A stretch of 64,000 bases of DNA from Microbacterium yannicii (GCF_024055635.1 NZ_JAMXMB010000031.1:1-64000), one strand, 5' to 3'. Counted from the stretch's first letter, positions 35,595 through 44,797 are shown. A program made the numbers and translations. Notes: a model not told the origin generated them from the sequence alone.

Positions 35595-35784
35595 GGTCTC
35601 ACGCTAACGAAGGCGGCCGCCGCCCGGGTGGCTGCCTTCGCCCTTCCGGGCGCACCGGCGCGATTTCATGCGTCCTGCGTGATGCCCGCACCCTCCCGCT
35701 GCGCCATGTTCAGAGCATGCCGCGGACGCGGGCGACGACGTCGCGCGCATCAGCGGCCACCCTCGCCCTCGAAAGGACACTGAC

Positions 35785-36195
35785 ATGACCGACAACGACA
35801 CCACCGTGACCGGATGGGTGGGATGGGGCGTCTTCGCCGCCGTCGTCCTGCTCATCGCCGGCGTCATCGACGTCTTCCATGGCCTGCAGGCCCTCATCGG
35901 ACCCGACACGGCCTACTTCGTGGGCGAGTCCGGCCTGTTCTCGATCGACATCCAGGCGTGGGGCTGGTGGCACCTCATCTCGGGCCTCCTCCTCATCCTC
36001 GTGGGTCTCGCCCTCCTGGGCGGAGCGACCTGGGCGCGGGTCGTCGCCATCATCCTCGTGGCTCTCAACGCGATCGGTCAGCTGACCCTCATCGCCGCGC
36101 AGCCGTGGCTGTCGATCGCCGTCCTGGCGCTCGATGTGCTCGTGATCTACGCGCTGACGGTCCACGGCCGCGAGCTCAAGGCGCGGCGGGGCTGA
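35785..36195 (+). CDS. DUF7144-like four-helix membrane protein
   Basis: This 136-residue protein has four membrane helices and the pattern of the actinobacterial DUF7144 membrane family: GWGVFAAVVLLIAGVIDVFHGLQAL, YFVGESGLFSIDIQAWGWWHLI, then two helices and a cytoplasmic RELKARRG tail. No function is known. The start follows GAAAGGAC. It stands alone between the SulP gene and the GlxA-type regulator. Confidence 0.85.
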   Translation: MTDNDTTVTGWVGWGVFAAVVLLIAGVIDVFHGLQALIGPDTAYFVGESGLFSIDIQAWGWWHLISGLLLILVGLALLGGATWARVVAIILVALNAIGQLTLIAAQPWLSIAVLALDVLVIYALTVHGRELKARRG

Positions 36196-36368
36196 GTCCC
36201 GCTCCACTCCTCGCACGAGGCCGCGCGATCGACTCGCGCGGCCTCGTGCGCGTTGGCACGCGGCCCGACGCGTGGCCCGACGCGCGGCCTCGTACGCGTT
36301 GTCACGTGGCCCGACGCGCGGCCGCGTGCGCGTTGTCGCGCGGCCCGTCGCGCACGCGCCACGCGGCT
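36196..36368. repeat. Degenerate CGCGCGGCCTCGTGCGCGTTG repeat tract
   Basis: About four diverged units built from CGCGGCC(T/C)CGTGCGCGTTG and GGCCCGACGCG follow one another. The tract is extremely GC-rich and has no supported gene. It lies between the converging DUF7144-like and GlxA-type genes. Confidence 0.6.
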
Positions 36369-37403
36369 TCAGGCCACGGACTCGAGCACCGCTTCGCCGC
36401 GGGACGCCTCGGCCGACGCGTGGACGGAGGCCGAGGCATCCGCCATCTCGTCGTCGTTGCAGGCGAACCGCGAGCGATATGCGGTGGGCGTCGTGCCGAG
36501 CACGCGCGCGAAGTTCTGGCGCAGCACGGCAGCCGAGCCGAATCCGCTCTCGTACGCGATACGGTCGAGCCCCAGATCGGTCTTCTCGAGCAGGCGCTGG
36601 GCGTGGATGATGCGCTGGCGGGCGAGCCACGCGGCCGGCGTCGCGCCGTGATCGGCCTTGAAGCGACGGGCGAACGTGCGCGGCGACATGTGGGCCTTGG
36701 CGGCGAGCTGGTCGACGGTGAGATCGAGCCGCAGGTTGTCGAGCATCCAGTCGGTGACCGGCGAGAGCGAGAGCGACGTCGTGGCCGGCAGCGGGTTGGC
36801 GATGAACTGCGCCTGACCGCCGTCGCGCTGCGGCGGCACGACCATGCGGCGGGCGATGATGTTGGTCAGCTCGGCGCCCAGCTCCTGGCGCAGCAGGTGC
36901 AGGCATGCGTCGAGACCGGCGGCGGTGCCTGCGCTCGTGATGATGCGGCCGTCCTGTACGTACAGCACGTCCGGGTCGACGTCGATCTGCGGGTACATGT
37001 CCTTCATCTTCTGGGCGTACATCCAGTGGGTCGTGGCGCGGCGGCCGTCGAGCACGCCCGACGCGGCGAGCACGAACGAGCCACTGCAGACGCTGAGAAC
37101 CCACGCGCCGCGGGCGACCGCCGCCCGGATGACGTCGAGCACGCGCTCGTCGACGCGGTCCCAGTACTGATGCGGCACGGGAGAGACCACGACCAGGTCG
37201 GCCTCGTACGCGTAGGACAGGTCTTCGTGGACGTTGATGGAGAAGCCCATCTTCGACTCGACGACGCCGGGGTCGGGCGTCACGACGCGGAAGTCGAAGC
37301 TCGGGATGCCGTCGTCGGAGCGGTCGAGGCCGAACGCCTCGCATGCCACTCCGAACTCGAACGGCGCGAAGCCGTCCGTGACGATGCAGGCGACGGTTCT
37401 CAT
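36369..37403 (-). CDS. GlxA-family AraC-type regulator with DJ-1/PfpI domain
   Basis: This 344-residue protein has an N-terminal DJ-1/PfpI-like domain (about 1-170, with the nucleophile-elbow Cys in VLSVCSGSFVLA) and a C-terminal AraC helix-turn-helix (about 220-325, LRLDLTVDQLAAKAHMSPRTFARRF). GlxA-type regulators sense amine- or amide-like metabolites. The start at 37403 follows GGAGGGGAC. Direct repeats GTGGCAGTT in the upstream gap are its likely operator. Confidence 0.9.
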   Translation of the reverse strand: MRTVACIVTDGFAPFEFGVACEAFGLDRSDDGIPSFDFRVVTPDPGVVESKMGFSINVHEDLSYAYEADLVVVSPVPHQYWDRVDERVLDVIRAAVARGAWVLSVCSGSFVLAASGVLDGRRATTHWMYAQKMKDMYPQIDVDPDVLYVQDGRIITSAGTAAGLDACLHLLRQELGAELTNIIARRMVVPPQRDGGQAQFIANPLPATTSLSLSPVTDWMLDNLRLDLTVDQLAAKAHMSPRTFARRFKADHGATPAAWLARQRIIHAQRLLEKTDLGLDRIAYESGFGSAAVLRQNFARVLGTTPTAYRSRFACNDDEMADASASVHASAEASRGEAVLESVA

Positions 37404-37429
37404 GGGAGTCCCCTCCGGCCAGCGTTTGC

Positions 37430-37443
37430 TGAGCCTGTCGAAG
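37430..37443 (-). repeat. Second copy of the CTTCGACAGGCTCA repeat
   Basis: TGAGCCTGTCGAAG is the reverse complement of the core found in xth at 6142-6160. Here it lies in the leader region of the GlxA-type gene. Confidence 0.65.
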
Positions 37444-37444
37444 C

Positions 37445-37499
37445 GTGGCAGTTTTCCTGCGGTTCGTGACCATCCTGCCACTCGTGGCAGTTCTTCCGC
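37445..37499. promoter_or_regulatory. Candidate AraC/GlxA operator
   Basis: GTGGCAGTTTTCCTGC (37445-37460) and GTGGCAGTTCTTCCGC (37484-37499) are direct repeats 39 bp apart. The second overlaps a 16-bp palindrome, CTGCCAC-TC-GTGGCAG (37475-37490). A further CTGCCA half-site lies at the start of the small gene at 37513-37518. Direct repeats are the usual form of AraC-family sites. Confidence 0.6.
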
Positions 37500-37517
37500 A
37501 AGCGTAGCGTTTCTGCC

Positions 37518-37634
37518 ATGTTCATCGTGATTCTTCTCGCAGCACTGTCCGCGGTGGCCCTCGGATCGACGATCGCCGCCCTCCACTCCGACGGCTACCG
37601 CCGGATCCCCACCGATCGCACGCGCCGCCCCTGA
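37518..37634 (+). CDS. Small single-pass membrane peptide divergent from GlxA-type gene
   Basis: This 38-residue frame has one membrane helix (FIVILLAALSAVALGSTIAA) and a short basic tail with HSDGYRRIPTDRTRRP. TAGCGT (37505-37510) lies 7 nt before the ATG, so it is probably leaderless. It shares the 114-bp control region with the GlxA-type gene. I recall very similar small proteins in related genera but cannot confirm it here. Confidence 0.6.
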   Translation: MFIVILLAALSAVALGSTIAALHSDGYRRIPTDRTRRP

Positions 37635-37729
37635 CTCACACCCGGCTGCGCCCCCCAGGAACCGCGAAACGGCAGATCTCCGTACTCACGAAGCGCGCGG
37701 AGCTCTGCCCTTTCCCGATTCCGAGGGGG

Positions 37730-39112
37730 TCAGATAATGACGCGCTCGTAGACGGCGATCATCGCGGCGGTGCGGGACGACTGCCGGAACCGCTCACGGA
37801 TCGTCGGGTCGGGGACGCGCGGTGTTCCGGCGGCGATATCGGATGCCGCGGCCCGCAGCGCGTCCGCCAGCGCGGCGACCGACCGGCCGGCGTCGTGATC
37901 GGTCGTCACGCGACCCTCGCCGACCGCCCAGAAGCCCGTGCCCAGCTCGGCGGCGAGATCGGGATCGCTCACGACCGCGGGGGTCCCGAGCGACGCCGCC
38001 TCGAAGATCGTCATGCCCTGGGTCTCGAAGCCGACCGACGTCTGCACGACGGCGTCGGCGGCCGCGATTCGACGCAGCGTGCGGGCGTACGGCATCCGTC
38101 CGGCGAACGTGACGGTGGCGCGAGGCCGCAGCTTCTCGACGAGTCGGCGGGCCGCACGCAGCTGACCGCCGCCGCCGATGATCTCGACGTCGGCCTCGAC
38201 GCCCGACGCGGCGAGCGCTTCGAGGAACGGCAGCAGGCGCTTCTCGGGGCTCATGCGCCCGAGCCACACGAACCGCGGCGGCCCGGGAGTGCGTGCGGAG
38301 AGACGGGCCGATTCGTCCGGCGCGCCGGTCACGGATGCCGCGCCTCCGCCTGCCGCATCACGGGCCGGCGCCTTCGCATCGGGTGAGGCGGCGAGCACCT
38401 CGTCGAGCAGGTCGTCGTCGATGCCGTTCCAGATCACGTCGACCGCGGGCACGCTCCGCGGGGCGTCGAGGTGCGGTGCCACCGCGCGGCGGCCGCCTGG
38501 CACCGCGCCGTGCTCCTCGAGCCGGTGGGCGAAGTGCGACGACGGCGCCGTGACCGCATCCGACCGCCGCGCGAAGCGGCGCAGGTACGCCCAGCCGTCG
38601 CGGCCGACCGGCTTCGCCTCCATGAAGACGCCCAGGGCCCGACGCTGCCACGCATTCAGCACGCGCAGCACCAAGCCCGGGAAGGGCGCCGTCGCCTCGA
38701 TCCCGACGTCCACGCGGTTGTGCATGGTGTGCACGACGGGCAGCCCGTGCCGGCGGGCGAAGCGATGGCCGATGTACGCGCCCCAGAAGTCGGCCTGGAC
38801 GTGCACCACGTCCACCCGTGGACGCCCGGTGTCGGCGATGAGACGCCGGAGTGCGGCATCCAGCCACCGATCAGTGCGCCGGCCCGGCCAGGTCATCGCG
38901 TACTCGCGATCGACGGTGATCGGGATCGAGGGGAGGTCCAGGTAGGACGGATCGGTCCCGGCCGCCTCCCGAGCCCGCGCGCCGTGCATCGCCGGTGCCA
39001 CGATCGTGACGGTGTGCCCGGCCTTCTCGAGGAAGCGCCGCTGCAGCCGCATCGACACCTGTGCTCCGCCGAGGGTCTCGGCGTGCTGGTCGCCGAACAT
39101 CACGACGTGCAC
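37730..39112 (-). CDS. GT4-family glycosyltransferase
   Basis: This 460-residue GT-B glycosyltransferase has the N-terminal GDQHAETLGGAQVSMRLQRRFL loop, VDVVHVQADFWGAYIGH, and the C-terminal nucleotide-sugar part with WLGRMSPEKRLLPFLEAL and the ETQGMTIFEAASLGTPAVV motif (E-x7-E type). It starts with GTG 5 bp after the stop of the other GT4 gene, so the two form one operon. It is probably a mannosyl- or glucosyltransferase for glycolipids or envelope glycans. Confidence 0.88.
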   Translation of the reverse strand: MHVVMFGDQHAETLGGAQVSMRLQRRFLEKAGHTVTIVAPAMHGARAREAAGTDPSYLDLPSIPITVDREYAMTWPGRRTDRWLDAALRRLIADTGRPRVDVVHVQADFWGAYIGHRFARRHGLPVVHTMHNRVDVGIEATAPFPGLVLRVLNAWQRRALGVFMEAKPVGRDGWAYLRRFARRSDAVTAPSSHFAHRLEEHGAVPGGRRAVAPHLDAPRSVPAVDVIWNGIDDDLLDEVLAASPDAKAPARDAAGGGAASVTGAPDESARLSARTPGPPRFVWLGRMSPEKRLLPFLEALAASGVEADVEIIGGGGQLRAARRLVEKLRPRATVTFAGRMPYARTLRRIAAADAVVQTSVGFETQGMTIFEAASLGTPAVVSDPDLAAELGTGFWAVGEGRVTTDHDAGRSVAALADALRAAASDIAAGTPRVPDPTIRERFRQSSRTAAMIAVYERVII

Positions 39113-39117
39113 GATGC

Positions 39118-40329
39118 CTACTCGGGCAGCGGTTCGTCGCGGTACAGCGCCTCGAACGTGTCGAGGGTGCGGCGCATGTCGTGCACCTTGACCCCCTCGA
39201 GGGAGGCGCGCTGCATGCGTTCACGCTCCTCGGGTGTCTGGGTCAGCACGGTCGTCAGCTTCGCGGTCAGGTCGTCGACGTCGCCGGGGCGGAACAGATA
39301 GCCGTTCTCGCCGTCGTGCACCAGGTGCGGGAGTGCGACCGCGTCGGCGGCGACGATCGGCAGGCCCGAGGCCATGGCCTCCATCGTCGCGATCGACTGC
39401 AGCTCGGCGATCGAGGCGATCACGAAGAGACTGGCGTTCGTCAGGAAGGACCGCAGCTCGTCGTCGGTGGTGTGGCCGTGGAAGTGCACGCGGTCCGCGA
39501 GGCCGAGCTCGGAGCTGAGCTGCTCGAGGTTGCGTCGCTGGTCGCCGCTGCCGACGATGTCGAAGCGCACGTCGAGCGCCGGGTCGAGCTGCGCGAGCGC
39601 CCGCAGCACGACGTCGATCTGCTTCTCGGTCGTGAGGCGTCCCACGAACACGAGGCGGTGCGCGTCGCGGGGCGAGAGGTCGGCGGTGTAATTGGACGCG
39701 TCGATGCCGCAGCTGACCGGGATGACGCCCTGGATGTCGATCGTGCGCTCGAGGAACTCGGCGGCCTTGCGAGTCGGGGTGGTGACGGCGCGGGTCATCT
39801 TGAACGTGCGCTCGGCGTCCTCCCATGCGAGCTTGACGGCGTACCGGGTCCACGAGGCGGGGAGGATGGTGAAGTCGAGCACGTTCTCGGCCATCACGTG
39901 ATTGGTCGCGATGACAGGGATGCCGCGCTTGCGCGCCTCGCGCGTCAGACCGCGGCCGATCACGATGTGCGACTGGCTGTGGACCACGTCGGGCTTCACC
40001 TTGTCGAGCACGCGACGCGCGTAGTACTTCGAGCGGAACGGCATCACGAAGGTGAGCCAGTCATGCGGGTACCAGCGCCACGACGGCAGACGGTGCATGG
40101 TCATCGGCTGCCCCTCGATGACCTCGGTGAACGTGCCGTGGTCGCGGTGCCTCTTGCTCGGGGCCATCACGTGCACCTCGTGGCCACGGGCCACGAGGCC
40201 GGCGGCGAGCCGCTCGGCGAAGCGCGCGGCACCGTTCACGTGCGGAAGGAACGTGTCGGCGCCGATGACGATCTTCAGCGGACGAGGGGGCGCGGCGGCG
40301 GAGTCTTCAGGCGTCGCAGGATCGGTCAC
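39118..40329 (-). CDS. GT4-family glycosyltransferase (PimB/Mgs-like)
   Basis: This 403-residue GT-B enzyme has TFLPHVNGAARFAERLAAGL at the acceptor loop, KPDVVHSQSHIVIGRGL, VFVGRLTTEKQIDVVL and IAELQSIATMEAMASGLPIV (E-x7-E). Its style is that of phosphatidylinositol or diacylglycerol glycosyltransferases. The GTG at 40329 is chosen from the start of homology; no strong ribosome site is visible, so the true start could differ by some residues. It is the first gene of the two-gene unit. Confidence 0.88.
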   Translation of the reverse strand: MTDPATPEDSAAAPPRPLKIVIGADTFLPHVNGAARFAERLAAGLVARGHEVHVMAPSKRHRDHGTFTEVIEGQPMTMHRLPSWRWYPHDWLTFVMPFRSKYYARRVLDKVKPDVVHSQSHIVIGRGLTREARKRGIPVIATNHVMAENVLDFTILPASWTRYAVKLAWEDAERTFKMTRAVTTPTRKAAEFLERTIDIQGVIPVSCGIDASNYTADLSPRDAHRLVFVGRLTTEKQIDVVLRALAQLDPALDVRFDIVGSGDQRRNLEQLSSELGLADRVHFHGHTTDDELRSFLTNASLFVIASIAELQSIATMEAMASGLPIVAADAVALPHLVHDGENGYLFRPGDVDDLTAKLTTVLTQTPEERERMQRASLEGVKVHDMRRTLDTFEALYRDEPLPE

Positions 40330-40451
40330 GGGGTTGGGCCTGTCTGTGCGGCGGGCGGGCGGCGGGGGGCGGATCGCCGCGGATCCACTGTACCCGAGGC
40401 TTCCCGGGGGCTCTCCAGAAACGCGCCGGGCACGGCACGTACCCTGGTCGC

Positions 40452-41093
40452 ATGCCCCGCTTGCAGGCCGATGCCGATCCCAACCTCTGGGTTCCCGTGA
40501 CCGAATCGCTCGGCTTCCGCGGCCGTCGCCACCGCAAGGCGGCGATACGGATGCTGCTGGGCCAGGCCGGCGCCGCCATGCGCGGTCCCGTCGGCGCAGA
40601 GTCGGGCGCGTCGACGGACTCGGCGACCGCCGGTCGACGCCCGGGCGGCGGCGTCGCGGCCTGGGCGATGAGCCAAGCCGCCCCGTTCCTGATGCGCAAG
40701 GCGGCCGGCCGCGTGCTGGTGTGGGTGTGGAAGGCCGACGCAGAGCTCGTCGTCGTGATGGCGCAGGTGCAGCAGGCGACGAACGATCTGCGGGCCGCGC
40801 GCGCGATGATGCCCATGGAGTACGACGACACCGAGTCGTTCCGCAACCCGTATCTCGGCGTGGGTGAGAAGCTCGAGCTCTCACTGCCGCCCGACCCCCG
40901 CACCCCGCCGTTCGCGACGTACACGTGGGACACGGGCACGCACTTCGTGACCGTGACGGCGGTGTGCTCCGACCGCGGGCGCTTCGGCACCGTCATCGGC
41001 AGCGTCGACGACCTCGCGCGCACGCTGCGGATCGTCGACGACCTGTCGGTGGGCGAGTCGCCCGAGGTGCTGCGCATCGAGCCGAAGAACTGA
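40452..41093 (+). CDS. Hypothetical protein
   Basis: I do not recognise a family for this 213-residue protein. It has a basic N-terminal part, a Gly/Ala-rich hydrophobic middle (AAWAMSQAAPFLMRKAAGRVLVWVW), and a C-terminal beta-rich half (ATYTWDTGTHFVTVTAVCSD...). TACCCT lies 6 nt before the ATG. It is divergent from the glycosyltransferase pair and 14 bp before the LLM oxidoreductase gene, so the latter two are likely cotranscribed. Confidence 0.75.
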   Translation: MPRLQADADPNLWVPVTESLGFRGRRHRKAAIRMLLGQAGAAMRGPVGAESGASTDSATAGRRPGGGVAAWAMSQAAPFLMRKAAGRVLVWVWKADAELVVVMAQVQQATNDLRAARAMMPMEYDDTESFRNPYLGVGEKLELSLPPDPRTPPFATYTWDTGTHFVTVTAVCSDRGRFGTVIGSVDDLARTLRIVDDLSVGESPEVLRIEPKN

Positions 41094-41107
41094 AGGAATT
41101 CCGCGTC

Positions 41108-41944
41108 ATGACAGAGCCCCGGCATCCCGCCTCCCATCGCCCGCTGCGGATCGGCGTGCAGCTCGCGCCGCAGCATGCGTCGTACACCGCGTATCGCGAC
41201 GCGGTGCTGCGAGCGGAAGATCTCGGCGTCGACGTGATCTTCAACTGGGATCACTTCTTCCCGCTGACCGAGCCGATGGACGCCGAGCACTTCGAGGCGT
41301 GGACGCTGCTGGCCACGATGGCCGAGCAGACGGAGCGCGTCGAGTTCGGTCCGCTCGTCAACTGCAACTCGTATCGCAACGCCGATCTGCAGGCCGACAT
41401 GGCCCGCACGGTCGACCACATCAGCGCCCGCGCGACCGGCACCGGCCGGCTCATCTTCGGCACCGGCTCGGGCTGGGCGCAGCCCGATTACGACGAGTAC
41501 GGCTATGAGTTCGGCACCGTCGGATCCCGCCTCGACGCCCTCGCCGATGATCTGCCGCGCATCCGCTCGCGGTGGGAGCGCCTGAACCCCGCCCCCACCC
41601 GGCGGATCCCGATCCTCATCGGCGGACAGGGCGAGCGCAAGACGCTCCGGATGGTCGCGCAGCACGCCGACATCTGGCACACGTTCACCAAGCTCGACGA
41701 CGTGCCGCGCAAGATCGGCGTGCTCCACGAGTGGTGCGAACGGGAAGGCCGCGATCCTGCCGAGATCGAGCTGTCGACGGGGTACACGATCCGCGGCTTC
41801 GGCCCGCTCCTGGAGACGGATGCCGCTCCCCGCCTCTACGAGCTGGGCTTCCGCCTCATCATCCCGGCGATCGACGGCCCGGACTACGACCTGTCGCCGC
41901 TCGTGCCGCTGCTGGAGTGGCGCGACCGGATCAACGGCGCCTGA
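41108..41944 (+). CDS. LLM-class flavin-dependent oxidoreductase
   Basis: This 278-residue protein is a luciferase-like monooxygenase of the type annotated as F420-dependent: RIGVQLAPQHASYTAYRDAV, VIFNWDHFFPL, FGPLVNCNSYRN, LIFGTGSGWAQPDYDEYGYEF and RRIPILIGGQGERKTLRMVAQHAD. The start follows GAAGGAATT. It would use F420 or FMN as hydride carrier, with unknown substrate. It probably shares a message with the preceding hypothetical gene. Confidence 0.9.
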   Translation: MTEPRHPASHRPLRIGVQLAPQHASYTAYRDAVLRAEDLGVDVIFNWDHFFPLTEPMDAEHFEAWTLLATMAEQTERVEFGPLVNCNSYRNADLQADMARTVDHISARATGTGRLIFGTGSGWAQPDYDEYGYEFGTVGSRLDALADDLPRIRSRWERLNPAPTRRIPILIGGQGERKTLRMVAQHADIWHTFTKLDDVPRKIGVLHEWCEREGRDPAEIELSTGYTIRGFGPLLETDAAPRLYELGFRLIIPAIDGPDYDLSPLVPLLEWRDRINGA

Positions 41945-42019
41945 GCGCAGCGGGCCGATACGGTAGCCACGTCCGTACCCGCAGCATGCTCGCGAGAGCA
42001 CACCCTCAGGAGGCAGCCG

Positions 42020-42691
42020 ATGGGCGCCGTCATCGGAGACATCCTCACGCTCGCCCTCGGTGTGGCGATCAGCCCGATCCCGATCATCGCGGCCATCCTC
42101 ATGCTGCTGTCGCCGAAGGCGCGGGTGACCGGCACCGGATTCCTGCTCGGGTGGGTGCTCGGCATCGTGGTCGCGGTGACGGTCTTCACCCTGCTGTCGT
42201 CGGTCCTCCCCGAGGCGGAGGAGGACGAGGCGCAGCCGATCAAGGGCGTGATCCAGCTCGTCCTCGGCGTCCTGCTGCTGCTGCTCGCCGCACGGCAGTG
42301 GCGCGGCCGGCCCAAGGCGGGGGAAGAGCCGGCGCTGCCGAAGTGGATGCAGGCGATCGACACGATCACCTTCCCCAAGGCCCTGGGCCTCGGATTCCTG
42401 CTGTCGGCGGTCAACCCGAAGAACCTGCTGCTGGCGGCGAGTGCGGGCGTGACGATCGGCGCGGCAGGGCTCGACGGAGGCTCGATCGTCGTCGTGATCG
42501 CGATCTTCACGCTCATCGCGGCATCCACCGTCCTGGTCCCCGTCGTCGGCTACCTCGTCGCCGCCGAGAAGCTGCGGGGCCCTCTCGACGCGCTGCGCGG
42601 CTGGCTCGCGAAGGAGAACGCCGTCATCATGGCCGTGCTGCTCCTGGTCATCGGCGTCGCGATCATCGGCAAGGGCATCGGCAGCTTCTGA
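42020..42691 (+). CDS. GAP/Sap-family integral membrane protein
   Basis: This 223-residue protein has six membrane helices and the pattern of the GAP (sulfolipid-addressing, Sap) family: LALGVAISPIPIIAAILMLLSPKAR, the LGWVLGIVVAV helix, and FPKALGLGFLLSAVNPKNLLLAASAG. The family is related to LysE-type exporters and has been linked to glycolipid export in mycobacteria. The start follows CAGGAGGC. The two glycosyltransferases upstream may provide such lipids (inference). Confidence 0.85.
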   Translation: MGAVIGDILTLALGVAISPIPIIAAILMLLSPKARVTGTGFLLGWVLGIVVAVTVFTLLSSVLPEAEEDEAQPIKGVIQLVLGVLLLLLAARQWRGRPKAGEEPALPKWMQAIDTITFPKALGLGFLLSAVNPKNLLLAASAGVTIGAAGLDGGSIVVVIAIFTLIAASTVLVPVVGYLVAAEKLRGPLDALRGWLAKENAVIMAVLLLVIGVAIIGKGIGSF

Positions 42692-42737
42692 TCCCGGTGC
42701 CGACCTTCCGGTCGCACGGGACGGTTACGGTGGAGCG

Positions 42738-43652
42738 GTGACTGCGGCGATCCACGACCAGGTGCTGCTGGACGGCGGCGTGTTCCGCATGGGATCCGAC
42801 GAGTTCTACCCCGACGAGCGCCCAGCGCATGAGCGGGAGATCGCACCGTTCCGCATCGACCGATACGCGGTGACCAACGAGCAGTACGCGGCGTTCGTGG
42901 ACGACACCGGCTATGTCACCGTCGCCGAGCGCGAGCTCGACCCGGCCGCCTTCGAGGGCGGCGATCCGGCCGACCTCGTGCCGGGCGCGATGGTGTTCAC
43001 ACCCACGCCGGGCCCCGTCGACCTCCGCGACTGGCGCGGGTGGTGGCGCTGGCAGCCGGGCGCGTACTGGCGCCGGCCGTTCGGACCGGATTCCTCCATC
43101 GACGAGCGGATGCGGCATCCCGTCGTCCACATCGCCTTCGAAGACGCCACCGCCTACGCGGACTGGGCCGGGCTGCGGCTGCCGACCGAGGCCGAGCACG
43201 AGTACGCGGCCCGTGGCGGCCTCGACGGCAAGCGCTTCGCGTGGGGCGACGACGCGTACCCCGACGGGGTGCCGCAGGCGAACTCGTGGCTCGGGCGCTT
43301 CCCGTACGACAACCAGGGTGTCGGCGACGCCGCCCCGGTCGGCTCGTACCCCGCCAACGGCTACGGCCTCTACGACATGACCGGCAACGTTTGGGAGTGG
43401 ACGACCGACTTCTACACCCCGCGGCATCTGCGGCTGTCGGACAAGCCCGTCGACGCGGGCAAGCGGGCGAACCTGCTCGCGGCCGCGAGCGCACAGGAGG
43501 GGTTCCCCGCGATCCCGCGCCGCGTGCTCAAGGGCGGCTCGCACCTGTGCTCGCCGGAGTACTGCCTGCGCTTCCGCCCGGCCGCGCGCTCGCCGCAGGC
43601 CGAGGACACCGGCATGTCGCACATCGGCTTCCGCTGCGCCGCCGACGCCTGA
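42738..43652 (+). CDS. Formylglycine-generating enzyme (sulfatase-modifying factor)
   Basis: This 304-residue protein matches formylglycine-generating enzymes, which oxidise the sulfatase Cys in CxPxR to formylglycine. The catalytic pair is present as C271 and C276 in GGSHLCSPEYCLRFRPAAR; GNVWEWTTDFY, RLPTEAEHEYAARGG and the N-terminal GGVFRMGSDEFYPDERP are also conserved. It starts with GTG, and TACGGT lies 6 nt upstream. Two sulfatases with the target motif are in the window, the nearer 1.3 kb downstream. Confidence 0.93.
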   Translation: MTAAIHDQVLLDGGVFRMGSDEFYPDERPAHEREIAPFRIDRYAVTNEQYAAFVDDTGYVTVAERELDPAAFEGGDPADLVPGAMVFTPTPGPVDLRDWRGWWRWQPGAYWRRPFGPDSSIDERMRHPVVHIAFEDATAYADWAGLRLPTEAEHEYAARGGLDGKRFAWGDDAYPDGVPQANSWLGRFPYDNQGVGDAAPVGSYPANGYGLYDMTGNVWEWTTDFYTPRHLRLSDKPVDAGKRANLLAAASAQEGFPAIPRRVLKGGSHLCSPEYCLRFRPAARSPQAEDTGMSHIGFRCAADA

Positions 43653-43864
43653 GGATCGAGGCGCCTGAGACACGGGGGCCCGACTGTCCCGGGGCGCCTG
43701 AGACCCGGGCTCCTGAGACCGGGGCCCCCGAGATCCGGGGCGCCTGACTGTCCCGGTCGTTGAGCGAGCGAGGAACGAGCGAGACACCCGGTCGTTGAGC
43801 GAGCGAGGAACGAGCGAGACACCCGGTCGTTGAGCGAGCGAGGAACGAGCGAGACGAAACGCGC
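43653..43864. repeat. 35-bp GAGCGAGCG tandem repeats
   Basis: From 43752 three exact 35-bp units begin with CCCGGTCGTTGAGCGAGCGA (43752, 43787, 43822), the last ending in GAGACGAAACGC. They belong to the same family as the repeats at 8831-9126. Before them (43653-43751) are degenerate copies of CGCCTGAGAC-CCGGG, which resemble the end of the preceding gene. Confidence 0.75.
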
Positions 43865-44797
43865 CTACGCGTGCGGGAACACCTGCGACCAGTCGTCGCG
43901 CACGCTCACGACGGTGAAGCCGTGGTCGGATGCCTCGGCCAGCGCCTTCTCCGCGCCCCGGTCATAGGGCGCATCCCCACGTCCCGATTCGTCGTCGTGG
44001 TGGACGAGCAGTGCGAGGCTGCGCGGACTCCCCTGCGCGAACCGCAGCATCGGCATGTCGCCGTTCGAGTTGCCGCCCGCGAGGATCGGCCGTCGTCCGA
44101 CGCGCATCCAGATGCGCACCGGCTTCTCGGGCCCGTCGTCGAAGAAGTCCAGCTTGGGGGCGTAGCGCACGACGTTCGCCTCCGCGTCGTAGGTCAGCCC
44201 CATCCCGGTGCCGACGACGCGCTCGGCGGGGATGCCGTAGTACGCCTCTGTCATCGGGCGCATGAAGTCCCGTTCACCGCCCGAGACGATGTACGTCGTG
44301 AAGCCGTTCGCCTCGAGCAGGCGGATGAGCTCGACCATGGGCTGATAGACCACCTGCGCATACGGCGCGCCGAGGGTGAGGTGGCGGGCATCGCGATAGA
44401 ACGCGGTGACGGATGCCGCGTACTCGTCGACGCTCGCACCGCCGGAGCTGGCCGTCACCGCGGCGATGAGCACTCCCAGATCCGAGTCGTCGCCGGCGTA
44501 GTGCTTGTCGATGGCCGAGGAGAGCCACGCGAGATCGCCGCTGACGGCAGCCTTGTACGGCTGGCGCTCGGCGAGCGACGGATCGGCGTCGGCGGCGGAC
44601 TTCCACCGCTGCAGCAGATAGACGAGCTGCGTGGGCATCGGCTTCTCGGTCCACAGCGTGCCGTCGTTGTCGAACACGGCGACGCGGGCCTCCGGCGCGA
44701 CGAAGTCCGGACCGCCCTCGTCGGTGACGGCGGCGATGAAGTCGAGGATCGCGGTGCGGGTCGCGGTGTCGCGCCACGACGGCAGCAGGTCGGTCAT
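43865..44797 (-). CDS. HAD-superfamily phosphohydrolase
   Basis: This 310-residue protein has the HAD motif I VFDNDGTLW (D43-x-D45), motif II in YIVSGGERDFM and the motif III/IV region AGGNSNGDMPML. These define a phosphoserine-phosphatase-like (subfamily I) fold acting on a phosphorylated small molecule. TAGAGT lies 7 nt upstream of the ATG at 44797 (44805-44810, minus strand). It is divergent from the arylsulfatase gene. The substrate is unknown. Confidence 0.88.
   Translation of the reverse strand: MTDLLPSWRDTATRTAILDFIAAVTDEGGPDFVAPEARVAVFDNDGTLWTEKPMPTQLVYLLQRWKSAADADPSLAERQPYKAAVSGDLAWLSSAIDKHYAGDDSDLGVLIAAVTASSGGASVDEYAASVTAFYRDARHLTLGAPYAQVVYQPMVELIRLLEANGFTTYIVSGGERDFMRPMTEAYYGIPAERVVGTGMGLTYDAEANVVRYAPKLDFFDDGPEKPVRIWMRVGRRPILAGGNSNGDMPMLRFAQGSPRSLALLVHHDDESGRGDAPYDRGAEKALAEASDHGFTVVSVRDDWSQVFPHA

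Noticed and set aside
42738..43652. Serine/threonine-kinase-linked or EgtB-type variant of the FGE-sulfatase fold
   Set aside because: The CSPEYC pair and GGSHLC context are specific to formylglycine generation, EgtB histidine motifs are absent, and sulfatases are adjacent.
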